Shown: in pieces, positions 1-11,775 of the stretch
How positions within the stretch are numbered: position 1 is the first letter of the stretch
Layout of the letters: each line of letters starts with the position of its first letter
Origin: Bigelowiella natans CCMP2755
Lineage: Eukaryota > Cercozoa > Chlorarachniophyceae
NCBI GenBank assembly: GCA_000320545.1
Contig: ADNK01003097.1
Location: 12,501 to 52,023, forward strand
DNA length: 39,523 nucleotides
Direction: 5' to 3'
Program-made: the position numbers and the translations under genes
Notes under the pieces: model-generated
Database searches by the model: none
What the model saw: only the letters and a program-made list of their open reading frames with translations
What the model was told of the DNA's origin: nothing

Positions 1-457
1 TCTGTGAGCAGCTTATGTGGTATGTAATGCAAAACCATATGAATAACAACGGGCATCACTACATCCTCTTCATCCTCCTTTCGATGTCTTTTGATAATTG
101 ATCATCTTTTTATTGCGTGCATGCGTCTGTGTTGTAAAAAGGAATATGGTCGGCAAAAGTTGTTTCTTCCTCATAATGATATCACCCCTTTGCAACGAGC
201 GTCTCCCCCCCCTTTCCGTTTTCTTGTTTGATGGCATCGGCGATAGTGGTAATGCACGAATACGAAGCGTTAAAGCATGGGGCGGGTGCATAGTCCGACA
301 GCAACCCTGCAGCACCAGCACAGAGGAGGAGGAGGAGGAGGAGGAAATAGCATTCTTATGAATTACTACTTGCGAAGGCACAAGCTATACATCCTCGAGA
401 AGTAGTGCACGTGTTGTTAATAGCTTCATAGTGTGAGGCCAAGATTCAATGCAAGTA

Positions 458-460
<3 letters not shown>

Positions 461-502
<42 letters not shown>

Positions 503-530
503 CGCGCGTGTGTGTGAGAGAGAGGGAGAG
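461..530. repeat. Compound (TA)n-(TG)n-(CG)n-(GA)n microsatellite
   Basis: About 30 bases of alternating TA run directly into TG, CG, TG and GA tracts. The alternating purine-pyrimidine part is the kind of sequence that can melt or adopt Z-form; that property is general knowledge, not shown here. Confidence 0.9.
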
Positions 531-1382
531 TGTGTGTTGATAAACCATGTTGTGTGAGCGATTGAGGCCCTAGCACTGCAATTCTGGATGAACCAGCCTT
601 AAGAGGAAGCACTGGCAATAATATTAATAAGAATAAGACTAGCAGCGGTAGTAGTAAAAAATAATAATAATGATTGTATCATGTATTAAAGAGAGAGAGG
701 GCCATTCTAAGTCAGAGCATTACGATTCTTTATCTATCTTTACTATTCTCCTTCCTTCTACTCGTTGTTACCTTGATTACTGTTCTTGAGAAGAACAAAT
801 GACTGCAGTGCTGCTTCATAGCTTGCTTCCTAAAAGCACACAGTTATCACAATCAAAACCCACAACTTTTACAGAATAAGTACTATGCCGAATTCTCTCT
901 TAGCAACTGTGCCCCCTCCCCCCCCTCCGAAAACCGCGCTTGATCTCGTTGTGAGGTTTAGTTTTCCACGCTATACTGCCAAGATGGTGGTATCTTATGT
1001 ATGCCGATCAAGAACACGATGATAATGCTTCATGTGGAAATACAAGACGACGAAGAAAAATATGATAAAGTAGATGAAGATGAGGTTGGTGATAATGATG
1101 ACACCAATGGTGATGCTTAATCTCACACTCCAGGGCTTACTACTGCTGCTACTATAAATACCTTATGCGACTTAGAGCCAACGACTTTGGGCGCTATTCT
1201 TGTCCATTCCGTGTCCTCGACGGGGTCAAATCGGCCTTATTTAGAGAGGCAATCCAGATTATAATTTATCGATTTATTGTTTTATTATTAGTGATGTTGG
1301 TTGTCTTCTCCTATGCAAACTGCACTCTCTATCTCTATACATTTCAGGATGATTTCGCCCCTCCGGAAATCTCTATGAGCAT

Positions 1383-1413
<31 letters not shown>

Positions 1414-2003
1414 TTTACAAACTCCAGCACCTGTTCTCATGAGAGCTAGTAGAGAGCGCTTGAGCGCAGCGTCTACAGCATGCGTGCTGGTCAGTCCTGA
1501 AGATGATGATGAAGATGACGATGATGATGATGATGATGATAATGATGGTGGTGAAAGATGATCGACAACAACACCTACATCTCACCTAATCGGACTGCGT
1601 TCTGAAGATGATTAAAGTACACCTCACTGCCCATCTCTATATCCGTCCCATTATTCAATGCCTGTGAGAGGAAATAACATTGATAATAGGTATTATTGGA
1701 ATGGTGTTGTAGCATAGTATTGATTAAGCATAAAATTGTGTTTTAATCACGCCGTAAGACGATCATGCGCCTGTCCGTGATTAGTTGTAACAACACATTT
1801 GTTGTGGCATGCCAGCACTAGCAGCAGCTTAATTAGATAAGGAAGTCAGTCTATATATCTTCAGATCCACCATTGCTGCTGCTGACTCGTTGGTGGGGGC
1901 GCTTACGGGAGGACCTTGAGTATTGTTAGAAGAGATCGAATATTAAAATTTTGTATGAATGACGATAGTGACGACGAAGATGATGGTGATGACGAACCAT
2001 CTT

Positions 2004-2022
2004 CTTTTGTCAAGATACAAAA

Positions 2023-2059
<37 letters not shown>

Positions 2060-2090
2060 CCTTTTTTTGTCAAGATACAAAAGATGAACC
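2004..2090. repeat. Expanded GAT tract flanked by a duplicated 23-base unit
   Basis: The unit TTTTGTCAAGATACAAAAGA plus TGA occurs just before the GAT run (about 2004-2026) and again just after it (about 2065-2087). This suggests a local duplication in which one copy's terminal GATGA expanded into the microsatellite. Confidence 0.75.
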
Positions 2091-2486
2091 CCCCCCCCCC
2101 TCTTCATCCTCCTGTCTACTATATGTCGATGAGATGCACTACTACTACTACTCCTACTACTACTACCCATGAGATTATTCACAGCGCCACAATCAGAAGT
2201 CACCTGATGGAAGATAGATTGCTAAGGGAGGAAGAGCTGCACAGATTCGTACATTCGGGTGATAATGAACTTGATGCAATGCAAATCTTCCTCCTCCTCC
2301 TCTTCTTCTTCTTCTTCTTCTTCTTCTCCTTCTTATCATCATTATTATTATTATCATTATTATTATTATTATTGGCGTCCATTATGATTATTACCAATGC
2401 GTGTTCTTGCTTCCACTCCCCTCTTAGCATCATCTGCAGTAGATGTCCATTGGCGCAACTGGGTAGACCTGCATTGGTCGAATCAT

Positions 2487-2520
<34 letters not shown>

Positions 2521-3317
2521 GCAATAATTACAACGATACATAGAAGTTCAGTATTAAGAAATCCACAATAATGAAGGCTATCATTTACAGAGGACAGGGC
2601 TACATTGTGATACGTTATAACAAAGCACCACCGCATCCGACAATAGCCCTCGGAACAGCAGCAGCAGCAGCAGCAACAACAACAACACATACAACACAAA
2701 CAACACAAACAACAAAAACAGCACATACTACAACTACGATGATTACCATTAACAGCATTGTAGCTGCACATCACCCCAGCAGCCTTTTGTTTGTAGTAGT
2801 AGTAGTAGTAGTAGTAGCCGTAGTTAAATATTATATCATTATGATGAATAGCCTTGGTGGTGGTGGTGATAAGGACCTTCGCTCCCTGAAATGCCCTTTT
2901 GTACTGTGGAAGATACCTAAAAACCACAATAACAGCCCAGATAATAATGACGGCACACGAGGCGTTAATTCAACAAGCTTAGGCACAATCAAGACGTATT
3001 TGGGTGCGTGCGCGCAAGTGTACTTTATAATACGACCAAGAAAAACGGATGACAATCATTATCATTAGTGGATAGATATTATTTATCATTAGTAGATAGA
3101 TATTATTTATCATTATCATTAGTGGATATATATATTATTTAGGACGGGAAACACGATAAGGAGGAGATTCACTGACGAGTCAAAAAGATCAAATTTGGAG
3201 ATATTGAAGTCGGAATGGCCTCTGTTTGCCTCCATAGAATATGCGGTGAAATGCTTTAGAAATGCGAGCATTCGGGGATGTCTGCATGGTTCCACATATC
3301 ATGACTCAATGTTTCTT

Positions 3318-3352
<35 letters not shown>

Positions 3353-3456
3353 TTCACTAGACATTGTAATATTACTACTTCTTATACTACTGCATCTACT
3401 ACTGCTGCTGTTATTACTCACTACCCATTTTTGTCCAGCTCTTGGCAGCCATTAAC

Positions 3457-3493
<37 letters not shown>
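3318..3493. repeat. (ATC)n tract at 3318-3352 and (CA)n tract at 3459-3493
   Basis: Two long perfect simple-repeat tracts, with a shorter ACT-rich stretch between them. No gene is supported around them. Confidence 0.9.
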
Positions 3494-3496
<3 letters not shown>

Positions 3497-3715
3497 GACG
3501 GATTTATATGATTAGCAGCTCCTTCTTTATACTTGGAGCATAGACGACAACGATAACGACGATGACGAGGTTCTTCTTCTTGTTGTTGTTGTTGATTTTG
3601 TTTATCACGCAAGTCACTTAAGCTGCTGCACGCTTTAGAGAGAGAGAGAGTCAATGCATTTAATATCTAATCATTCTGTTGGCTTTATTGGTGTTCTGTA
3701 GTACATATTCAACAG

Positions 3716-3840
3716 CATATTCTCCCGATAAAAAAGGATCTTCAGATGGCAACTCGCTATTCCTTCCGAAACGAGGGTCTATTGGAAGAGTTTTCATTAT
3801 GAGATTTGCTACACACGCGCAGCAGCCCTCCCTCACACAA
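3716..3840 (+). CDS. Candidate internal exon, unknown gene
   Basis: A 125-base open stretch lies between an acceptor-like AACAG and a consensus donor (CACAA then GTAAGACA). In the open frame it encodes a non-repetitive peptide with YSPDKKGSSDGNS near the start and HAQQPSLTQ at the end. Base composition and donor quality argue for an exon, but I could not join it in phase to a neighbour. It may belong to the Trp/Tyr-rich gene that follows at about 5.0-5.75 kb. No family recognised. Confidence 0.25.
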
Positions 3841-4403
3841 GTAAGACATCGGTTTATTCAAAATTATTATCTGGCATATAATCGCAGGTCATTTGAAGGA
3901 AATAAACCATGTAACATGAAGATTTGATCATCATTTAGGGAGATGACGAAAGAACCTCTCATCAGATTGATATTTGGTCCAAAGCCAGTAACTCCGATCA
4001 GTGACTGTGATGACGATGATAATGATGGTGGTGATGATGATAACTATATTTAGAATAATAATAATAATGATGGTGTGATAATGAGTGAAAATACAACAGT
4101 GACGCCCATTATAAAAATACCAGAATAATATCACATACACAGTTGCATGCATTGGCTGCTCCTCTCTTCTACGTATCCCCTTCGATCGTGCCGTCAATAT
4201 CAGTTTCTTAGCAACATGCAATCCATAGAAATATTGCAGATATTATTACTACTGCTGCTGCTGCTACTACTACTACTACTACTACTATGATGTGTTTTAC
4301 TACCTCAAGCCCTGTGCGACGATGCCAATTAGCATTGTTATAAGCTCTCAATTCACGTGAAATTACATGGCCCTGAGAGAAGTAGAAGCAGCAGCAGCAG
4401 CAG

Positions 4404-4436
<33 letters not shown>

Positions 4437-4977
4437 CAATCGGTATTAGAGAGAAGGTGGCACCTTCGCTCTGTTTCAACGAATGTACGATGTGTCTTGA
4501 CAACAATTTAGAAGAACATATACTTGATTAAGAGAAGCCCCTCAATTAATTAATTACATGGCAGTCCTACTTTCTCACTAACCAAATGCTTAAGGAACTT
4601 TCAAACAACAGCACCTTTAATTTCCAAGAAGATCGATTAAATGAGGCCTGACGGTAGTGAATGACAACACTTAAACGCTCCACAGATTGATTGACTTTCT
4701 CTCTTCTTTCTTCTTCTTCCTTTCAATGATGTACACAAGTACCGCCATCGCTGCTGGAGACGGGAAAACAGTCGAGCACTGTTGCTTATTTAAGCACGCT
4801 GCTGCCACACCCTACAATTTGCATCGTACATATTCACACAGATCGCACATATTCACACAGACAAAAATAGTATAAATTACACCCTTTACTTTCGTATCAG
4901 AACATATCAATGAAGATTATGTGTTTAACTGATCGCTTAATACACTGCATTTTTTCGATGTATTTTTCTTACACAAG

Positions 4978-5750
4978 AAGATGCTGCTATTAGCACTGCA
5001 GCTATAAGTTTCTTACCGTACTCTCTACAACCAACATTCATACCGTTCTACCTAGCTTTCTACTACCGTATTCGTCTCTACGAGCCACATGTACTGAGGA
5101 ATGTCCAACCTCGGAACACCTGTTGGCATGTATTTTTACTGATAAAAGCAACATCTTTCATCTTATTTTTGTTTATCGAATATCATCTCTGCTGTGGCAG
5201 AATCCAAGAGTTTCCTCGTCTTATCGTCGTCGTATCGTCGTCGTACTACTGCCTACCTACCTCTGGTGTGTGTGTCGCAATTATTTCCCAACTCTGTGTC
5301 AGGGGAGAGCATCTTCACTTTTTCAGATAGCGATAAACGATCGATGATATCTTGGACGCCTACGAGGAAGCATGAGTGTGTACATTAACAAGTCATACGA
5401 AAACAAAACTCCAATAAACTTACGTTCCATATGTGAGAGTGAAGTGTTGCAGAACGGCATCTCGCGTGTCCGAGGAGTACGGCAAGCCCAATAACTTGGT
5501 ACTACGGAGACATTGTTTGGATCCAATGCCGTTGGAGATATGCCCCTCACAAGGCTAGCTACGAAGAGGAACACCAGCAGCATTGGTTACAACGGGTGGT
5601 GCCTCGTTTTCGGAAAGAGGTGTTGCTGTGATGCTTGTTTCAGAAATTTATTTACCGATAATATATCTAATATTTATTCTCTATTTTTAGGACCCCTCAT
5701 GGCGCTATTACCAATGGCCCGGAAGTAAAATTCCATATAGATCCACAAAA
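4978..5750 (+). CDS. Small Trp/Tyr-rich protein, 3' exons of a split gene
   Basis: The best-supported part is two exons. One runs from about 5445 to 5619 and contains ITWYYGDIVWIQCRWRY, then an acidic-Gln stretch EEEHQQHW. It has a donor GAG then GTGTTG. The last exon, 5691-5750, starts after a TATTTTTAG acceptor and encodes DPSWRYYQWPG, ending RSTK and stop. The phases agree (0/0). Upstream, 4978-5110 holds another open coding-like stretch (SFLPYSLQPTFIPFYLAFYY), and about 5303-5375 encodes SIFTFSD...SWTPTRKH. I could not close the phases of those upstream parts with confidence. The aromatic content suggests a small membrane-associated or organellar protein, but I recognise no family. Confidence 0.4.
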
Positions 5751-6044
5751 TGACGTAGTTTCTAGGGTATATTTATGCCTAAAATTTCATCTTCAAGCAC
5801 GAATCCGACGACCTGACCTTCGAATCAGGAAGATGGCATCTCGCATACCCCTTCCAAAAACTGGGCAAAACAGCTTCATCCAGAGCATAGCGACGGGAGT
5901 TTTAGGTTGTCGCTTAATATGACTCTCAGGGCTACAGCCTCGAATAATTTCGGTTTCCAACCGACATGAACACAGACTTGTCGTCATACCAAAACACAGC
6001 ACATTCTCGATTTTTTAGTGAAAACCGGTCGTTTGCCAAACTCG

Positions 6045-6770
6045 ATGCTTCAGATGCTCCTCCTCTTGATCCTCCTAGCTTGCCCCCTCTCTCGGGGGGT
6101 GATCGAACAATCCCGCTGGCGCAATCGTAAGATGACATTTTCAAAAAGTCAAAGAGTCGGGCAGTATGCGCAGGTTGTGACGGATCCCGTAACAGGAAAG
6201 CCCCTCAGCGTATATCACAGCTTGTCAAAGATGTACGGAATCGTGGGAGTTTTCGGAGATGATGCAGCTGCGCATCCAGTCCCGCTTGCAGAAAATCAAA
6301 GGGGAAAGATATCCGGGGAGATTGGAAAGTTTCTGAAGGCCGCATTATTGGGTGATGGCCGCACGCTTGTCGCAGCTTTCAGCATAGAATATCCTGCTGT
6401 GGGAGCGTCTCTAGGGCATCTGAGGTGTGACGTTGATTTTGAAGGTGAACAACTTTCTTGTTCAGAGGTGAGACTGCTTGTCCCGAAATCTGGTAGATTT
6501 GTTGAAAGAGGCTGGAGGCATACAAGCCTATCAACATGTGGCGATGAAAATAGCCATAGTTCCAACTTCTCTTACACCGCCGATTCGCACCCATCTACCA
6601 CCCATTTTGTAGTAGCCTCTTCCACCAAAATAAAGAGTGCAGTCTGGATCTGCGCGTGCCAATTATATGAGAATAATAATCTTTTTCTAAACTATAGTAA
6701 TGGCACTCGACTCATTGAAAAATTTTCATTCCCTGCCGCTTCACAGCAACCGGCACCTTGCAAAAGCTGA
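6045..6770 (+). CDS. Secreted single-exon protein, function unknown
   Basis: An open frame of 241 codons starts at ATG 6045. It opens with a clear signal peptide (MLQMLLLLILLACPLSRG) and continues into a mixed, non-repetitive sequence with motifs VTDPVTGKPLSVYH and YGIVGVFGDD. There are scattered Cys residues and N-glycosylation-like NFS and NYS sites near the C terminus. No domain family is recognised. A strong internal donor (CAGAG then GTGAGA at 6468) could end the exon early, so the last 100 residues may be intronic. Its end overlaps, in another frame, the first visible exon of the leucine-rich-repeat gene. Both cannot be fully coding in one transcript. Confidence 0.5.
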   Translation: MLQMLLLLILLACPLSRGVIEQSRWRNRKMTFSKSQRVGQYAQVVTDPVTGKPLSVYHSLSKMYGIVGVFGDDAAAHPVPLAENQRGKISGEIGKFLKAALLGDGRTLVAAFSIEYPAVGASLGHLRCDVDFEGEQLSCSEVRLLVPKSGRFVERGWRHTSLSTCGDENSHSSNFSYTADSHPSTTHFVVASSTKIKSAVWICACQLYENNNLFLNYSNGTRLIEKFSFPAASQQPAPCKS

Positions 6771-7686
6771 AATCCTTGAAGAATCTGAAGAAGCTAACTC
6801 TCCACGGAAATCAGAACGTAGCATCATCATTTGCTATTTGTGAATTTATGTCTCTCTTGCTAAATGGATGCATGTTTACTTTCACAGGTGATTGATAAAG
6901 GGACGCGCTTCCTGAAGATGGTGAAAGGGTAAAAACCGGCTGCCGCATACATTAAATTTTTGTGTTTTTCTGTTTTTCCGGAGCCATTAAGGACCTGTAG
7001 ATGTGGCCATCTCCGCAAGTCGCATTGTCGAAAGTATAGTGGGATGGTTTCGTATTGAATGTCCCTCGCTGCCTCAGAAACGTATCCCTATTGCATCCAA
7101 CACCATCCCCCAACGAGCAGCAGACAACACTAAATCATCTTCTTCCCATGGCTCTGTTATCACCCGAAACTAGGTCCCTCAAGCGCACAAAGGCTGAGTC
7201 GAAGGCAGCTCTGTTGAAGTTGCCTGTATCACGCATCAAAGAACAATGCACGCTGGTAGCATGGCGGGGGGGGGAGTGGGGTGGGAGAGAGTTAGCACTA
7301 TTATTTGGATTCCGATGTTACGTGTTTGTCCCATACAAAACGATCTCCGAACTAACACTATGAACCATGAAATGTTCCTATCATTGACGTGGATTTCGAT
7401 GTAGAAATTGCGCCGCGAATCCGCTTTGTTTTTTCGTCAGCTGCATGCCTGAATAACAATCACCAAGTTCTGAAATAATCCCAAATTTGAAACAAATCAG
7501 TTGAAACACTTCGGGTTGCAGTACCCTGCCGGCAATAAAGAGGGCGCTGTGAAGGCTATTCTCAAGTTCATTTATGCGGACATAACGAATCACCATTACA
7601 GACCTCCAGCAACTGCTGAAACAAGGTAACTCACCATCCATCTTGCTTCGATCGCATCCTCTTTCGCTCCCCCCCCCCTCCCCGCG

Positions 7687-7736
<50 letters not shown>

Positions 7737-8287
7737 CGCTCGCTCGCTCGCTCGCTCATTCACTTTGTTTATCTATCTGTCAATCTTACAAATGCGTTCG
7801 TTTGATGAGTGTGTGAGTGTGTGAGTGCGTTCATGCGTGTGACGATGATCGCTCTATGGCCTTATGTTTCCCAATCAGCATGGAAGATAAGAAGATAATC
7901 ACTCTCGAAGACATCAAAAATTATAGGTGGAGGAGCATGTAGAGGGGCACGCTATTTTGATTTCCCGTTGCAATTCCCTCGCCGCACATGAATTACAATG
8001 AAACTCATCATGTTGTGTATCCGGTGGTAGCGTAGATTGATAAATATATACTGTTCGGCTTCCTGAGCGGGGGGTGCTTATGTGCATAGCGATTGTAGTA
8101 TTGATGCTGCTTTGCTTTACTCTAGGTTCAAGGTCATCTCATATGTTCCCTCATTAAATGTTCTGGATTACATCGGGATCACCCCTCATGAGCGAGATCA
8201 AGCTTGGCGTCAAATTGGTAGGATGATGACACGCACCATAGGGCATAGACGCGTTTTTTAGGGGAAGGCGGGGCCAAGGGAGGGTAG
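6747..8287 (+). CDS. Leucine-rich-repeat protein, 3' exons
   Basis: Five exons chain in phase: 6747-6817, 7522-7625, 7879-7926, 8126-8217 and 8262-8287 (stop TAG). The first carries the repeat LKSLKNLKKLTLHGN. The third and fourth carry a typical LRR C-terminal cap, DIKNYRFKVISYVPSLNVLD followed by YIGITPHERDQAW. This arrangement resembles the small LRRC51-type proteins, where the last repeat runs straight into the cap. Here about 40 extra residues from exon 2 (beginning YPAGNKEGAVKAI) lie between them. The intron after exon 2 contains a 44-base CT tract followed by GCTC repeats. Upstream repeats and the start codon were not found. The alternative use of an acceptor at 6887 would give early termination. 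Confidence 0.6.
7689..7756. repeat. (CT)n-(GCTC)n intronic microsatellite
   Basis: About 44 bases of CT alternate directly into five or six GCTC units. It lies inside the intron between the second and third visible exons of the LRR gene. Confidence 0.9.
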
Positions 8288-8299
8288 AAACGGAATGCA

Positions 8300-9430
8300 C
8301 ATTTTAAATGGTTTGATGTGCAAACTAAGGATCAAGAATGAAGCCTGAAAAGAAGGGCGATGACGACGAGGAGCTTTGAAAGTGGGAATCGAAAGTAGGA
8401 ACTAGTCCTATGAAGTGAAATGTCAATCAGAACATGCAAACGTGTAATCACATCGGGACCTTCAGCTAAAGCCTGTTTATCAGCTTGGCCCTCCTCCTCT
8501 TTCTCTTCCTCCTCCTCGTGCTGTCTCCTCCCATGCCTCTCCTCTCTTTTTGACCACAGGTGCGCCGAATCTCTGACATCGTCTCCACACACATCGAGAG
8601 GAAAACAAACGTGATGCATCGACAAACAGCCTCATGTTCTTGGGATGGTCAACTTGCAAATTTACAGCATCTAGGCATTGCCACATTGACATCATTGTTG
8701 TGCCTCTCTAGCTCTGCAGAAATGCAAGATTGTCTCTTGTCATGTCAACACGTGAACAATAAATATAATCATGCATCGTCACATTGGCACAACCATGTCC
8801 TTGTGGGGACATGTGGGAAATTGCTTCCGAACAACATAAAAGTGCACATTCATGCGCAGCAAATGTCATTTGCGATGATGGACAGCATGCAACATGATTG
8901 TTGCGTGACATCGATGCTGCTACGTGACTTTCGTGAATATGAAGAATGTATGAGCCTGGATGCAAAGAACAAGGCAATTTCTCATTATTTACATATTTCG
9001 ACCATGCGCCTCTTTCTTCATTTGCATCCTTATTTTTCACCTTTGCAATGTACTTAGATGACATCATCGCCAAATTTATGATTCTCATCACTTCTTACTT
9101 ACTTATAAAACTAGAAGTATGAAGCATCGAGTGTGGAAAGATTTTCCTTAAAAGATTGATACAGTACTTCCCTACATTTACTTAAATTTGCTTGATTTAT
9201 CTATAAGCTTCTAAATTTGTCCAGAGATAAAAATATTATTTTCAGAGTTTCATTGTTTTCGATAACTTTCATGATCAAATCATAATGATAATAGTAATGA
9301 TAATGATAATTATGTTGCTACGTGATTCTATGTTGCAAGAAAAACGAACGAATCCTTGCTTTGTAATGCAATCATTGGTTCTTTAATGTTCCTTCATCGA
9401 CGGCACCCAACTACTACTGCTCAATTTACT
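8300..9430. other. Spacer with a CATG/TGCA-rich patch, no gene
   Basis: The part from about 8560 to 9060 is strikingly rich in CATG, TGCA, ACATG and ATGC words and stays open in several frames on both strands. That points to composition rather than selection for a protein. The remainder is AT-rich and featureless. I see no splice-supported exon. Confidence 0.5.
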
Positions 9431-9433
9431 CCT

Positions 9434-11560
9434 TTATTCCCACTTATAGCTGGGATGCAGCATTCTGATCTGAACTGCGTTCCGACACTGAGTCACTAAT
9501 TCCTCTCGCTTGTGGTCGCGAGTATTATGTCCTCTTTGGATCATCGTAAGGTGGAGGCCATAGATGCCTCTGTTGTTTCCGTTTACGTTGTACACACTGA
9601 GAGATTGCAGCAAACTGTCTGGCATGTCAAGAAAATCTATCACGTCTCCAATAGTATCATCAAAATCGCTCATTAGGTCCTCGAAATGGAGCGTGTATGT
9701 GCGTGAGTCATTGACAGTCTTACGAGCAACATAAAGCATGTTTTCAATCGTGAAATATGAAGCCGCAGCCTCCAGAGCAAGTCCTTGTTCTCTATGAAAG
9801 TGGGTGGAGGAGGAGGAGGGGGGAGGAGGAGGAGTAAAAGTAAGAGTCAGGTGACGAACAATGGATACATGTAGGACACACGTAACGTTTTACGTATGTT
9901 AAGTTTTATATACCGATAATTAGAGCTGATGAGATGGTGTATTATGAAGAGGAAGGAAAAAGCAAAAAGCTGAAGCTATCGTAAAAACATCTATCAATAT
10001 GGATACATGTAAACTGAAACTATGTGATGATTTGGGGTGCACACGCACAACGTAGCATACGTTGGTAATGCATTGAGGGCATCTGCATAGTTGATTTTAT
10101 CTGGATCAAGTCCCATCATTTCCAATGTCGACGAAACGTTGCAAAATATATTCCTTAACGCCTCTGGGTACCTGAATAACCGTTCAAGAGTATGGAAAGG
10201 AGAACATGGTAATGAGGGATTCTTTTTTTCCTATTTTTTGAAACGATTGCCGCCTACTCTAAACATTAAAAATGTCAACAGCGTTGAATTTTTTTGTTAG
10301 TTATACGTTGTCCGTCCCCCAGAATTTTCCAGCATCGCTTCCTCAAATATCTTACAGTTTTGGAAATGTGCAATGTTACGGCCATTCATGCAGTATCTGA
10401 TAGGATAGCAACGAGACACTATTTTAGGTAGATAAAAAAGAGATAGAATAGCGATAATCTGATGGCATTTGCTTGCTTGACGAGTGCACGACAAGAACTA
10501 CTAACACAAAGCTGACATATTTCCTCTTTCTCCTCCTTATTTCTTCTTCCCCCTTTTATTTCTACTCTCTTCGTACGCCGAACTTCTGTCCCGACTCGTT
10601 CTAATGGTTATTTCCAGGCCCGTCCTTCCTTCCGATCAACACCTTCCTCATATCGTCCCTTACCACCAACATAAAGAATCACTTTATCTATCTGACTATC
10701 TTACTCTTTTCCGGTCGAAAAGCCACAACTTTGCTTGATCTTTGACGGGAATTCGTAAGTCCAAGTTTCGGGTTTCCGCCGGTGGTACTTGTACCCCGAC
10801 GCGATGATGCCGCACGGTTCGCGCACAAAATGGACGAATCGGAAGTTGGGTGTTGACGATACGTTCTGGGGTAGCCATCTTCTCCAATTACTGTTCAGGA
10901 AGAATAAGATGAATAAGATCAATGAACATAAATCATCATCATCATATATATTTTTGTCAACATAATTGCATCGTCAGAGTGCTACTTACTGCGATAAACA
11001 ACCTATGCACAGAAAGGTCCCGATTGTAAAAGGCTGAATCGTTGGCAATATGCTCAAACTGCGATCCTGATGTGTGGACACCACACTCCAGTGCCATATG
11101 TGCACACAAACGTGCGAAGACTTTCCTAGCCAACGTCGAGCCGGTTTTGTGATGTGCCCCAACGATAACATATGGTCTTGTTCCATGATTCGACCGCGGT
11201 GTTAGGACGTAGCTGCGGAGAGCATGAATGAAGCAAGCTCCTCTAATTCCACTGCGGATTAAAAAATCCATTCCCTGATGGTGGACATGGTTGGATATTA
11301 TGAGGTCACTCGAACACGGCACTATAGATATGGATTGAGTAGACCTGCTTGGAACGGGGTTTCCAATTTCTAATGTGGTCCGCATGTGCCTTGTTGATTT
11401 TTTTCTGCACCCACATATCAATCTGCTTCGAGCAGGTAGTATCGATGGCAACAATCGCCTCCGGTAGCACCTGGGATACTGCTATGTGTGCTATGACCAA
11501 CACAATGAAGCAAAGACCCAAAAAGAAATAGAATGCCCCCTTCCACTTGCTCATGCTCAT
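9434..11560 (-). CDS. Type II membrane sulfotransferase (PAPS-dependent)
   Basis: Six exons: 11560-11345, 11274-11003, 10890-10705, 10418-10380, 10171-10061 and 9791-9434. They give 393 residues with every phase closed. Residues about 8-32 form a single hydrophobic anchor after a short basic tail, so the enzyme is probably Golgi-type with a lumenal catalytic domain. The PAPS 5'-phosphosulfate loop is at about 108-120 (VIVGAHHKTGSTL). The 3'-phosphate motif is at about 180-196 (FRFVHFVREPCGIIASGY), with Arg186 and Ser194. The C-terminal exons carry the usual YADALNALPTEQGLALE region. The acceptor substrate cannot be told from sequence. A textbook donor GTAAGT at 10989 would put a stop at the junction; the weaker donor at 11002 keeps the frame. 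It lies 215 bp downstream of the protease gene on the same strand. Confidence 0.88.
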
Positions 11561-11775
11561 CGTTTGAATGCCTCCTGGGGCAAGCTGCAGAATCGACCAC
11601 AGGATTGGACAATTAGTCGACTTTTTTCAATTCACAATGCGAAAAGGTCATTACATCGAGATTCTTTCTAAAATGTGTTGTCGCAAGGCGAAAGTGCAGC
11701 TAATCTTCGTGCATTTGCCGCAAACGACGACCAATCAGCAGCCCACAACGTAGATCTAGTTAGAGTTTGCAACCG

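Larger units (their letters stand above)
1..3660. other. Microsatellite-dense spacer, no gene supported
   Basis: This stretch is dominated by simple repeats: TA/TG/CG, CA, GAT, CTT, ATT, CAA, AGC and ATC tracts. The open frames crossing it are mostly repeat translations (Met, Ser, Asn, His, Cys or Val runs). I found no exon with both a convincing splice signal and non-repeat coding content. Exons of a repeat-interrupted gene could still be hidden here. Confidence 0.6.

Noticed and set aside
2200-2541. Open frames with long Cys, Asn, Lys, Leu or Phe runs
   Set aside because: They are translations of CAA, ATT and CTT microsatellites with no splice or coding support outside the repeats.
5793-6144. 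Minus-strand frames opposite 5.8-6.1 kb
   Set aside because: They mirror plus-strand sequence, have no splice support and show no recognisable motif.
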